DNA of 16,294 nt from an uncultured Pseudomonadota bacterium (lineage in GTDB: Bacteria; Pseudomonadota; Alphaproteobacteria; Rs-D84). Made by a program: the position numbers and the translations under genes. Below the pieces are notes generated by a model. It was not told where the DNA came from. It did no database searches and saw nothing but the letters and a program-made list of their open reading frames with translations. Location: positions 1-16,294 of the forward strand of contig OMQP01000014.1 of assembly GCA_900313285.1 (NCBI GenBank). The letters run 5' to 3'. Each line of letters begins with the position of its first letter. The first letter of the stretch is position 1. Of this stretch, positions 1 to 8,550 are shown piece after piece.

Positions 1-855
1 CCGCAAATTGTCGCAGTGGCGGAAAGTTTTCCTGAATCACGTCCTTTTGTTTTCCCGGATGTTTGTCCGGTATGTGGTGGTGCCGTGGTCCAAGAATCTG
101 GTGCGGTTGCGCGCAGATGTGTTAATTCATTGTCGTGTCCGGCACAAATTCGTGGCGAACTGGAACATTTTGTATCACGTCATGCATTTGATATCGATGG
201 TTTTGGCACAAAACAAATTGAATTGTTTACAAATCTTAAATGGATAAAATCTGCCGCTGATATTTTTACTTTGATTGAAAAACATGCCGATGAAATGCGT
301 GAAATGGATGGTTTTGGTGCAAAATCAGTTTCTAATTTAAATGAATCTGTTGAACGTGCACGTAATGTTGATTTGCATCGTGTGATTTATGCCATCGGGA
401 TACCTGATGTTGGGGAAGTGACTGCGAAAATATTGGCACGTGAATTTAAATCTTTGGATTCTTTGCGCAATGCATCAGAAAATCGTTTGATTGAAATAGA
501 TGGTATCGGTGAAGTAATGGCACATGAAATTGTTTCGTTCTTTCATGATGAACATTCGGTTGCTGCATTGGATAATTTACTGCAATACATAAATATAAAA
601 AATCCTGAAAATGTGATTGAAGAAAACAGTGTTTTGAATGGGAAACGCGTTGTGTTAACCGGAACGCTGACAAAATATACACGCGATGAAGCCAAAGCCA
701 TTTTGGAGCGTATGGGTGCCAAACCCCAGGGCAGTGTTTCATCTAAAACTGATATTGTGATTGCAGGTGCCGCCGCAGGTTCTAAATTAACAGATGCACA
801 AAAACTGGGTATAACAATTTGGGACGAAAACGATTTTGAAAATGCTATAAAATAG
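1..855 (+). CDS. ligA: NAD-dependent DNA ligase LigA, C-terminal part (5' end cut by window edge)
   Basis: This is the C-terminal 284 residues of the ligase that seals nicks during replication and repair, using NAD+ as adenylate donor. The frame is open from base 1, so the GTG at 16 is not a real start; the adenylation domain and most of the OB fold lie outside the window. In order, the visible part holds the Cys4 zinc finger (C22, C25, C40, C46), the helix-hairpin-helix region (about residues 55-185, including DIDGFG, MDGFGAKS and IDGIGEV), and a C-terminal BRCT domain from about residue 213 (NGKRVVLTGTL, then GSVSSKTDIVIAG). The segment aligns by eye with E. coli LigA along its whole length, with no frameshift. 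It stops at TAG 853-855. The next gene starts 9 bases later, so the two are probably co-transcribed. Confidence 0.97.
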   Translation, partial: PQIVAVAESFPESRPFVFPDVCPVCGGAVVQESGAVARRCVNSLSCPAQIRGELEHFVSRHAFDIDGFGTKQIELFTNLKWIKSAADIFTLIEKHADEMREMDGFGAKSVSNLNESVERARNVDLHRVIYAIGIPDVGEVTAKILAREFKSLDSLRNASENRLIEIDGIGEVMAHEIVSFFHDEHSVAALDNLLQYINIKNPENVIEENSVLNGKRVVLTGTLTKYTRDEAKAILERMGAKPQGSVSSKTDIVIAGAAAGSKLTDAQKLGITIWDENDFENAIK

Positions 856-864
856 GGGGGAATA

Positions 865-2622
865 TTGCAAAAAACACGGAATACACGCAACAACGAAAAA
901 CGTTATTCGTTTAAAACACGTGTGTTGATTTTCTTTGTGAATTTATTCCTGGTCGCTGTGGCGTGTTTGGGTTTGTATATATTATTTGTGTTTTTACAAA
1001 TGCCATCACTGGATTCTATGTTGCATGAAACGCGTGAACCCGCTATTGTGTTTTTGGACAGAAATGGTCGCGAAATTCGTTCCGATGGTCGTATTATGGG
1101 AATGCCAGTATCTGTTGAAAAATTACCGCCACATGTATGGCAGGCAATTGTCGCAATCGAAGATAAACGATTTTTTGAACATGGTGCGGTTTCATATCGT
1201 GGGACTTTGCGTGCAATATTTGTAAATTTATTTCATGGAAAATTGGCAGCCGGTGGTTCAACAATAACACAACAAACTGCCAAGAATATATTCCTTTCGC
1301 GTGAAAAGAAAATGTCGCGTAAAATTCAAGAACTGATATTGTCTATGTGGTTGGAAAACAGATTTTCAAAAAATCAAATTCTTGATTTATATATGAACAG
1401 AATATCGTTGGTCGGCGGAATGCGTGGAATTGACGCCGCATCAACATTATTGTTCGGCCATGGCGCAAATGAAATGAGTGTCGCTGAATCTGCGCAAATT
1501 GCAGCAATGTTAAAGGCACCAACAACATACAGTCCACTTAAAAATCCTGAACGTAATATTAAACGTGCTAAAATTATTTTGGCTGAAATGGTTCGACAAA
1601 AATACATTTCGTTAGATGAAGCACGTGCGGCTGCCCAACAATTAAAGGCGGTTAATAAAAAAATAGATAAAAATATGTATCGTTATTGGACTGATTTTGT
1701 TCGTGAAGAAATAGAATCGCGAATTGGTGAAATAAACCAGGATTTATATGTTTACACTACATTAGATACAAAATTGCAAAAACGCGCCACAGAAAACTTA
1801 GTGTCAAATGTGGGTGATTTCCAGGGCGCAATTGTGGCTATTGCTCGTGATGGTGCAATTATGTCTATGGTCGGTGGTGACGATTACCAAACCAGCCAAT
1901 TTAATCGTGCGCTGGCATTGCGTCAGCCGGGGTCTGCATTTAAACCAGTCGTGTATTTGGTGGCATTGGAAAATGGTATGACACCAGAATCCTATGTTAA
2001 TGATTCCCCATTCGCGATTGGTGATTATAATCCGAAAAATTATGATGAACGTTATTATGGCGGAATAACTTTGGCGACTGCGTTTGCAAAAAGTGTTAAT
2101 TCGGTACCATTAAAATTAACAAAAGAATATGGCATAGATTCTGTTTTACAAATGGCTGCGCGTTTGGGGGTTGGGAATAATTTAAAACGCGAATATTCAA
2201 CAGTTTTGGGCGCATCGGAAATGAGTTTGCTGGATTTAACTACAATATATTCAGTGATTTGGAATGATGGAAAATCTGTTCATCCATATTCTATCATAAA
2301 AATCACAGATGCAGGTGGACATATTGTGTATTCGCGAAATCCATCTGAAGAAATAACAATATTGCAACCGCAAACTGTGGAATATATGAAAGAGCTATTA
2401 TACGAAGTTGTTACAAAGGGAACCGGTAAACGCGCATATACTTCAAATGTTTTTGGTGGAAAAACAGGAACCAGTAACGATAACAGAGACGCATGGTTTG
2501 TTGGTGCAACACCAAATTATGTGATGGGTGTTTGGGTCGGTCGCGATGATAATAAATCTATGGGTTCCAAAATTACAGGTGGCACATTGCCGGCCACTAT
2601 TTTCCATGAAATTGTGAAATAA
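865..2622 (+). CDS. Class A penicillin-binding protein (PBP1A-like transglycosylase/transpeptidase)
   Basis: This bifunctional peptidoglycan synthase polymerises lipid II and cross-links the peptides at the outer face of the inner membrane. A TTG start is chosen because a strong Shine-Dalgarno (AGGGGGG, 854-860) precedes it and because no ATG occurs before the membrane anchor. Domains in order: basic N-tail; one transmembrane segment (about 19-44); GT51 glycosyltransferase with EDKRFFEHG (99-107, E99 the expected catalytic Glu) and GGSTITQQ (130-137); transpeptidase with SxxK S357-AFK (nucleophile S357), SxN S410-V-N412, and KTGT (533-536). At 585 residues it is short for PBP1A (usually over 700), apparently lacking most of the linker or OB-type insertion between the two catalytic domains. 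All catalytic motifs are intact. It is probably in one operon with ligA. The assignment to 1A rather than 1C or 2-type is not certain. Confidence 0.95.
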   Translation: MQKTRNTRNNEKRYSFKTRVLIFFVNLFLVAVACLGLYILFVFLQMPSLDSMLHETREPAIVFLDRNGREIRSDGRIMGMPVSVEKLPPHVWQAIVAIEDKRFFEHGAVSYRGTLRAIFVNLFHGKLAAGGSTITQQTAKNIFLSREKKMSRKIQELILSMWLENRFSKNQILDLYMNRISLVGGMRGIDAASTLLFGHGANEMSVAESAQIAAMLKAPTTYSPLKNPERNIKRAKIILAEMVRQKYISLDEARAAAQQLKAVNKKIDKNMYRYWTDFVREEIESRIGEINQDLYVYTTLDTKLQKRATENLVSNVGDFQGAIVAIARDGAIMSMVGGDDYQTSQFNRALALRQPGSAFKPVVYLVALENGMTPESYVNDSPFAIGDYNPKNYDERYYGGITLATAFAKSVNSVPLKLTKEYGIDSVLQMAARLGVGNNLKREYSTVLGASEMSLLDLTTIYSVIWNDGKSVHPYSIIKITDAGGHIVYSRNPSEEITILQPQTVEYMKELLYEVVTKGTGKRAYTSNVFGGKTGTSNDNRDAWFVGATPNYVMGVWVGRDDNKSMGSKITGGTLPATIFHEIVK

Positions 2623-2687
2623 ATCCCTTGATTTTGATATGTTTGTTGTGCAAAGATTTGTTTAGTTAGTAGTGAGGGAATATATTC

Positions 2688-4484
2688 ATGGCAAAAGAAA
2701 CTTTTCAAAATGTAACATATTTACCAAAATCTTTATGGAGTTTTTATTGGAAATACGCCATTAAGAATTTCAAATTTTTGTTATTGTGCTGGATGATAAT
2801 CGTACTGTTATCGTTTGGTGGTGGTATCGTTTGGCCAAATTTTCAGCGTTGGGTGGTTGCTTTGTTTGAACATCCTGTGCCGGACGGAATGTCTTTCATT
2901 CAATATGCAATGCCAACAATAATTTTATTAACTGTTTTAAATATGTCGATGACGGCTATTTCTTTGATACGTGACACGATTTCATCGCATCTTTGGCCAC
3001 GTTTATCCAATCAAATGTCAGAGATTTTAACGACATATACTCACAATCAATCTATGTCATTTTGGGTTAATAAAATGTCTGGATCCATAAACCAGCAAAT
3101 TAACTACATATATTCTGGTTTTGATATGGGAATTGGTGAATTATGGTATTGTGTCGGACGATTGATGGTCATTCTGGTTAATGGCATCTTGTTATTAACG
3201 ATAAATAAATGGGTTGCGTATTTATTTGTTTTTTCTTTATGTTTCAGAATTATATATGTGTATCGCATGCGTGGTCGTGTTAAAAAGGCCAGTGAAGACG
3301 CATCAAGTGCGAACAGTTCATTGACCGGTAAACTGATAGACAGTTTTTCAAACTATGCGATTGTCAAATTATTTGCTGGTGCAAATAAAGAACGTAAAAT
3401 TTTAAAAGAACCGCGTGAAAAACAGGTTTCAACCAAGATGTATTCTCGTTATACAATGCGTCTTTTTTGGGCAGTTCCTGGCTTTTTGTGGGATTTATTG
3501 TTTGGTGCAACAATACTGTTGTGTTGTGTGCTTTACCAAAACGGTCAAATCACAGTATCGGAAATCGTATTTACAATATCTGTTTATTTACAAGTGATGA
3601 ACTCTATTGATATGTTGTTGAACCGTTTCCCAGATATTATAGATAAAACAGCGGCGGCGAAGAAAGCATACAAAGAATTGGTTTTGCCATTAGATATTGT
3701 TGATAAAGAAAATGCAAAACCATTACGTGTAAAACGTGGTGCTATTTCATTTAATAATGTTTCATTCAAATATCAAAACAGAAAAACAAAACATGTGCTG
3801 AAAAATTTATCGTTGGAAATTAAGCCAGGTGAACGTGTCGGTCTTGTTGGATCATCAGGTGCTGGTAAAACTACATTGGTGAATTTGTTAATGCGTTTTT
3901 ATGAACCACAACATGGAAATATTATAATAGATGGCCAGGACATAAGTGATGTAACACAAAATTCGTTGCGTGAAAATATATCTTTTATCCCTCAGGAACC
4001 AACAATGTTTAATCGAACAATCGCTGATAATATTGGTTATGGTAAATATGGTGCATCTGCCAAGGAAATAAGGGCGGCCGGTAAAAAGGCATCTGCAGAC
4101 AAATTTATCATGGATACTGACAAAGGTTATGATTCTATGGTTGGTGATCGCGGTATTAAGTTATCGGGTGGTCAAAGACAACGTATTGCGATTGCCCGTG
4201 CGTTTTTGAAAAATGCGCCAATTTTGGTTTTGGACGAAGCAACATCTGCGCTGGACAGTGAAACAGAAATGGCAATTCAAAAATCATTCGATAAATTGTC
4301 ACGTGGGCGTACAACAATTGCAATTGCACACCGTTTATCAACTCTTCGTAATATGGACCGTATAGTTGTTCTGGATAAAGGTGTCATAGTGGAACAGGGG
4401 ACACATGCGGCTTTATTACGTAAAAAAGGTGTTTATTATAAACTTTGGCAGATGCAATCTGGCGGATTTTTACAGGAAAAATAA
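2688..4484 (+). CDS. ABC exporter, fused permease and ATPase (MsbA/multidrug type)
   Basis: This is a 598-residue half-transporter expected to work as a dimer in the inner membrane, exporting a lipid or hydrophobic compound with ATP. The N-terminal half (about 25-310) contains several hydrophobic stretches consistent with a six-helix ABC exporter permease. The C-terminal half is the nucleotide-binding domain: Walker A GSSGAGKT (388-395), Q-loop Q436 in FIPQEP, signature LSGGQ (492-496), Walker B ILVLDE (512-517), and H-loop H548 in AHRLST. The ATG at 2688 follows a GAGGGA Shine-Dalgarno. The domain order and length match the MsbA/LmrA family. The substrate cannot be read from sequence, so no gene symbol is given. 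The 65-base gap after the PBP gene shows neither a clear terminator nor a clear promoter, so read-through is possible. Confidence 0.93.
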   Translation: MAKETFQNVTYLPKSLWSFYWKYAIKNFKFLLLCWMIIVLLSFGGGIVWPNFQRWVVALFEHPVPDGMSFIQYAMPTIILLTVLNMSMTAISLIRDTISSHLWPRLSNQMSEILTTYTHNQSMSFWVNKMSGSINQQINYIYSGFDMGIGELWYCVGRLMVILVNGILLLTINKWVAYLFVFSLCFRIIYVYRMRGRVKKASEDASSANSSLTGKLIDSFSNYAIVKLFAGANKERKILKEPREKQVSTKMYSRYTMRLFWAVPGFLWDLLFGATILLCCVLYQNGQITVSEIVFTISVYLQVMNSIDMLLNRFPDIIDKTAAAKKAYKELVLPLDIVDKENAKPLRVKRGAISFNNVSFKYQNRKTKHVLKNLSLEIKPGERVGLVGSSGAGKTTLVNLLMRFYEPQHGNIIIDGQDISDVTQNSLRENISFIPQEPTMFNRTIADNIGYGKYGASAKEIRAAGKKASADKFIMDTDKGYDSMVGDRGIKLSGGQRQRIAIARAFLKNAPILVLDEATSALDSETEMAIQKSFDKLSRGRTTIAIAHRLSTLRNMDRIVVLDKGVIVEQGTHAALLRKKGVYYKLWQMQSGGFLQEK

Positions 4485-4489
4485 ACAAT

Positions 4490-4518
4490 TTGCTTTTTGG
4501 TTTGTTGGGTGCTAACAT
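4490..4518 (+). promoter_or_regulatory. Candidate sigma70-type promoter for the YbhN-like gene
   Basis: TTGCTT (4490-4495) and TAACAT (4513-4518) are separated by 17 bases, giving a predicted start near 4525, about 14 bases before the chosen ATG. The -10 is preceded by GC, giving GCTAACAT, close to the alphaproteobacterial GCTANAWC pattern. The match is moderate and by eye only. Confidence 0.4.
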
Positions 4519-4538
4519 TTCCCCTGCAAGAGATAGAT

Positions 4539-5564
4539 ATGTCAGTTAAAACGAAGCGTTTTTTAAAGAAACTTATCAGTTACGCGGGACTTTTCTTCTT
4601 TGTAATTGCAGCAGGTATGCTTTATTGGCAACTGCGTAATTATTCGTTGATGGATATTGCGCGCGCACTTTGGCACATACCATTTGCTAATTTGGTTTTT
4701 GCGTGTATTGCATGTTTATGTGGTTATATTGCGCTGTCTTTGTATGATTATTTGGCGCTGGATTACGTTGGACGCAAAGTATCATGGTGGAAATGGATGT
4801 TGGCGGGTATGTTGGGATTTGCTATATCTAACAATGCCGGTCATGCAGTGGTCAGTGGTGGCGCAATAAGATATCGTTTATATACACGTTGGCGTGTTCC
4901 GGGTTCTGACATTATAAAAATGCTGACTTTTTCTGGTTTTACTTTCTTTCTTGGATATGCCGCAATAGCGGTTATCGGTTATTTCTTGGTGCCCCACGAT
5001 ATGTTTGCACAAAGCGCGGGCGCATCATTTGGCGTAAACGGATTGTTTATTTTATGTGCGTCTGTGATATTGGCGTATTATTTAATATCAATCATGTTTT
5101 ACAATAAGAGTATTCGTATCGGTGAAATAAAGTTCCATATTCCATCGTTTGGAATGTCTGTCGTTCAAACATTTTTGGGGATAATGGATGCACTTTGCGC
5201 TGGACTGGTTCTTTATTTCTGTATAAATCCATATATTGATATGCCTTTTGGTATATTTATTGGATTATATGTGATAGCGATGGTGGCTGGTGTTTTCAGC
5301 CAGGTACCTGGTGGTATCGGTGTTTTTGAATCTGTATTCATGGTGGCATTGCCTGAAAGTGTAGATAAAGCAAACATTTTTGGTGCATTGCTGGCATACA
5401 GAATAATTTATTATGTTTTGCCCTTAATCGGGGTTGGCGGATTGTTCTTTATTTATGAACGTTGGTTGCGTGCGCGCATGAAAAGATGGTTGGAAGAAGC
5501 CAAACAAAAAATGCCACACATTTCATTGCCACATAAAAAACATAAAATTCAAGACGAAAAATAA
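4539..5564 (+). CDS. YbhN/UPF0104-type integral membrane protein (LPG synthase transmembrane domain family)
   Basis: This is a polytopic membrane protein of 341 residues. ATG 4539 is preferred over the in-frame TTG at 4497, because the TTG-derived extension would begin inside the putative promoter and adds an unconserved 14-residue leader. A purine-rich AAGAGA (4528-4533) is a weak ribosome site. The protein has about eight hydrophobic segments and two hallmarks of the family that forms the flippase half of MprF/LPG synthase: NNAGHAVVSGGAIRYRLY (98-115) and PGGIGVFE (257-264). It ends in a basic cytoplasmic tail rich in Lys and His. Stand-alone versions without the C-terminal synthase domain, as here, are widespread and mostly uncharacterised. 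A role in lipid movement or envelope maintenance is inferred from the family, not from this sequence. Confidence 0.85.
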   Translation: MSVKTKRFLKKLISYAGLFFFVIAAGMLYWQLRNYSLMDIARALWHIPFANLVFACIACLCGYIALSLYDYLALDYVGRKVSWWKWMLAGMLGFAISNNAGHAVVSGGAIRYRLYTRWRVPGSDIIKMLTFSGFTFFLGYAAIAVIGYFLVPHDMFAQSAGASFGVNGLFILCASVILAYYLISIMFYNKSIRIGEIKFHIPSFGMSVVQTFLGIMDALCAGLVLYFCINPYIDMPFGIFIGLYVIAMVAGVFSQVPGGIGVFESVFMVALPESVDKANIFGALLAYRIIYYVLPLIGVGGLFFIYERWLRARMKRWLEEAKQKMPHISLPHKKHKIQDEK

Positions 5565-5571
5565 AAACACC

Positions 5572-5600
5572 TTGCCTTTAAAGTAGCCATTTGCTATCCT
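5572..5600 (+). promoter_or_regulatory. Candidate promoter for the rne transcription unit
   Basis: TTGCCT (5572-5577), a 17-base spacer and TATCCT (5595-5600) lie just after the preceding stop codon. The predicted start is near 5607, giving a leader of about 160 bases before the rne ATG. The -10 reads TTTGCTATCCT, sharing the GCTA start with the other candidate promoters in this window. Confidence 0.5.
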
Positions 5601-5630
5601 TTACGATGTTGTATAAAACGGGGTAAAGAA

Positions 5631-5855
5631 GTGTTAGTTATATCACTTTTTACTGTAATTCGAGTCGCGCTTTTGTTTATCGTTGCGTGCATCCTTGGCA
5701 TGGGCGGGATTGCCCCACAGGAACGGATTGTGTCTGTTTTATACGCCCCAAACACAAAAGGATTATTAAATGTCAAAAAAGATATATGTGGATGGTGTTC
5801 ATCCAGAAGAAACACGTGTGGTGGTGGTAGATACCGCGACAAATCGTGTGTCTGA
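5631..5855 (+). CDS. Possible small membrane or leader peptide upstream of and overlapping rne
   Basis: This 74-codon frame starts with GTG, 7 bases after GGGG (5620-5623), and 24 bases downstream of the predicted transcription start. Its N-terminus is strongly hydrophobic (VISLFTVIRVALLFIVACIL), like a single membrane helix or signal anchor. It overlaps the first 86 bases of rne in another frame, and the overlapping C-terminal part (rich in Cys, Gly and Arg) looks like a frame shadow. Either a short peptide is made here, translationally linked to rne, or this is merely the non-coding rne leader. No homologue is recognised, and confidence is low. Confidence 0.25.
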   Translation: MLVISLFTVIRVALLFIVACILGMGGIAPQERIVSVLYAPNTKGLLNVKKDICGWCSSRRNTCGGGRYRDKSCV

Positions 5856-7569
5856 TTTTGACGTAGAAACAACAACAAAACCTCAGATAAAAGGGAACAT
5901 TTATCTGGCCAAGGTTATTCGTGTTGAACCGTCGCTTCAGGCAGCGTTTGTAGATTATGGAACGGGTAAAAATGGTTTCTTGCCATTTTCTGAAATACAT
6001 CCTGATTATTACCAGGTCACACCTGAACAAAAGAAAAAGTTATTGGAATTGGCGCATGCCAACATCGTTGATGACGATGATGATCCAAATGAAGAAGAAG
6101 ATGAAATCACAGAATATGATGACCACAGTGCTGGTGAAGATAACAAAGAATTTATCAAACGTGCACGTGAATTCAAAATTCAGGATGTAATCAAACCAAA
6201 GCAAATTTTATTGGTCCAGGGCGTAAAAGAAGAACGCGGACAAAAGGGTGCATCCATGACAACATATTTGTCATTGGCTGGTCGTTTTGCTGTGTTGATG
6301 CCTAATTCCAGAAAACGTAACAGCTATGGTGTTTCAAAAAAGATTTCTGATAAAGCAGAACGCGCCAGATTGCGCACTATTTTACATGAATTAAAAATAC
6401 CAAAAGGTATGACAGTTGTTTTAAGAACTGCCGCCCAGGATGCAAATGCGGAAGAAATCACAAAAGATTACGAATATTTGACTGGTCTTTGGAACGATAT
6501 TCGTAAAACAACTTTGGAATCTGTTGCACCGGTGACAATTCATACCGAAGATTCTTTGTTGCGTCGTGTCGTTCGCGATTTTATTTCCGACAAAGAAGAT
6601 GTTATGTATGTCCAGGGTCAAGAAGCATATGATGAAGCAAAAACGTATTTCCAACAAATGTATGGCAAAGCACCACGCAAACAGTTGGTTCAATACAAAG
6701 ATGCTGCCGTTCCTTTGATGACCAAGGCCGGCGTTGAAAAACAATTGGAAGGATTGCACGGACCATACGTAGTATTGCCATCTGGTGGTTCAATTGTTAT
6801 TAACCAAACAGAAGCCATGGTGACAATCGATGTTAATTCATCACGCGCAATCAAAGAAAAAGATATCGAACAAACTGCATTAAATACTAATTTAGAAGCA
6901 GCCGAAGAAATTGCATTACAATTACGTTTGCGTGATTTGGCGGGTATTGTTGCAATTGACTTTATCGATATGGAAGAAGAAAAGAATAATCGCAAATTGG
7001 AACAAAAAATGCGCGAGGTTATGAAACATGACCGCGCACGTACCCAGGTTGCAAAGATTAACGCATTTGGTGTGTTGATGTTATCACGTCAGCGTTTGCG
7101 TTCATCTTTCATTGAATCTTCGTATGTCGTATGTCCACACTGTATGGGGGCGGGCGTTGTTCCATCTATTCAAACTGCATCTATTATCTTGTTCCGTCAT
7201 CTTCAGGAAAAATTGTTGGCAAAACCTGCACAAAAGATAATTATGACAGTACCAAGCGATGTTGCTATTTATCTGTTGAATCAAAAACGCGCTGAATTGG
7301 CAGCGATGGAAAAAGAATTCGAAACAGAAATAGTTATCGTTGGTGATGACAGTTTGATGAATATCGATCAATATTCAATACAACGCGTTGCGGTTGAAAC
7401 AGTCAAAACAGACGATGTTTTGGATGCACACGAACCATCTACTGATGCGAAAAAGAAAAACGCACAACATAACGATGCAAAACGTGTGACAACAACAGCA
7501 CCACGTCATCGTAAACCAATCAAAAAACAACCAAAGAAACAATCACTTTGGAAAAAATTGATTGGATAA
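5770..7569 (+). CDS. rne: Ribonuclease E/G, short form
   Basis: This endoribonuclease starts mRNA decay and processes rRNA and tRNA precursors. AAAGGA (5757-5762) sits 7 bases before the ATG. The N-terminus through HPDYYQ matches alphaproteobacterial RNase E: a split S1 domain carrying an acidic insertion (about residues 101-122). The catalytic DNase-I-like domain has the two metal-binding aspartates D354 (TIDVNSSRAI) and D397 (AIDFIDM), 43 residues apart as in E. coli (D303/D346). The zinc-link motif CPHC (C455, C458) supports dimer or tetramer assembly. At 599 residues it lacks nearly all of the long C-terminal scaffold seen in E. coli or Caulobacter RNase E. The last 40 or so residues are Lys-rich and end SLWKKLIG. 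It is followed by a clean intrinsic terminator, so it forms its own transcription unit. Confidence 0.95.
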   Translation: MSKKIYVDGVHPEETRVVVVDTATNRVSDFDVETTTKPQIKGNIYLAKVIRVEPSLQAAFVDYGTGKNGFLPFSEIHPDYYQVTPEQKKKLLELAHANIVDDDDDPNEEEDEITEYDDHSAGEDNKEFIKRAREFKIQDVIKPKQILLVQGVKEERGQKGASMTTYLSLAGRFAVLMPNSRKRNSYGVSKKISDKAERARLRTILHELKIPKGMTVVLRTAAQDANAEEITKDYEYLTGLWNDIRKTTLESVAPVTIHTEDSLLRRVVRDFISDKEDVMYVQGQEAYDEAKTYFQQMYGKAPRKQLVQYKDAAVPLMTKAGVEKQLEGLHGPYVVLPSGGSIVINQTEAMVTIDVNSSRAIKEKDIEQTALNTNLEAAEEIALQLRLRDLAGIVAIDFIDMEEEKNNRKLEQKMREVMKHDRARTQVAKINAFGVLMLSRQRLRSSFIESSYVVCPHCMGAGVVPSIQTASIILFRHLQEKLLAKPAQKIIMTVPSDVAIYLLNQKRAELAAMEKEFETEIVIVGDDSLMNIDQYSIQRVAVETVKTDDVLDAHEPSTDAKKKNAQHNDAKRVTTTAPRHRKPIKKQPKKQSLWKKLIG

Positions 7570-7592
7570 AATAAGATGAATATAAAATAAAC

Positions 7593-7617
7593 ACCGCCCA
7601 AACGGGCGGTTTAATTT
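7593..7617 (+). terminator. Intrinsic terminator of rne
   Basis: A 7-bp GC-rich stem (ACCGCCC 7593-7599, GGGCGGT 7604-7610) with loop AAAC is followed by TTAATTTTT. It lies 24 bases after the rne stop. The same stem and loop recur at 11958-11975. Confidence 0.9.
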
Positions 7618-7624
7618 TTCCACT

Positions 7625-7652
7625 TTTTTACCACCCCCATTTGTGATATAAT
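7625..7652 (+). promoter_or_regulatory. Strong extended -10 promoter of the (AC)n secreted-protein gene
   Basis: A consensus TATAAT (7647-7652) carries the TGn extension (TGA, 7644-7646). The -35 is weak (TTTTTA, 7625-7630, spacer 16), as is usual for extended -10 promoters. The predicted start is near 7659, leaving a leader of about 22 bases that contains GGAAAGGGGG (7662-7671), 9 bases before the ATG. The 14-base core ATTTGTGATATAAT (7639-7652) is repeated exactly on the minus strand at 13929-13942. Confidence 0.65.
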
Positions 7653-7680
7653 AGAACGAAAGGAAAGGGGGAATAAAGTC

Positions 7681-8545
<865 letters not shown>

Positions 8546-8550
8546 CCTTT

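Noticed and set aside
16..855. GTG at 16 as start of the ligase fragment
   Set aside because: The frame is open to base 1 and the residues before it continue the OB-fold sequence of LigA, so the gene simply enters from outside the window.
2623..2687. Promoter for the ABC exporter gene
   Set aside because: Several TTG-like boxes occur, but none has a -10 at proper spacing that stands out from the AT-rich background.
4497..4538. TTG at 4497 as start of the YbhN-like protein
   Set aside because: It lies between the putative -35 and -10 boxes and adds residues unlike the family. ATG 4539 fits better.
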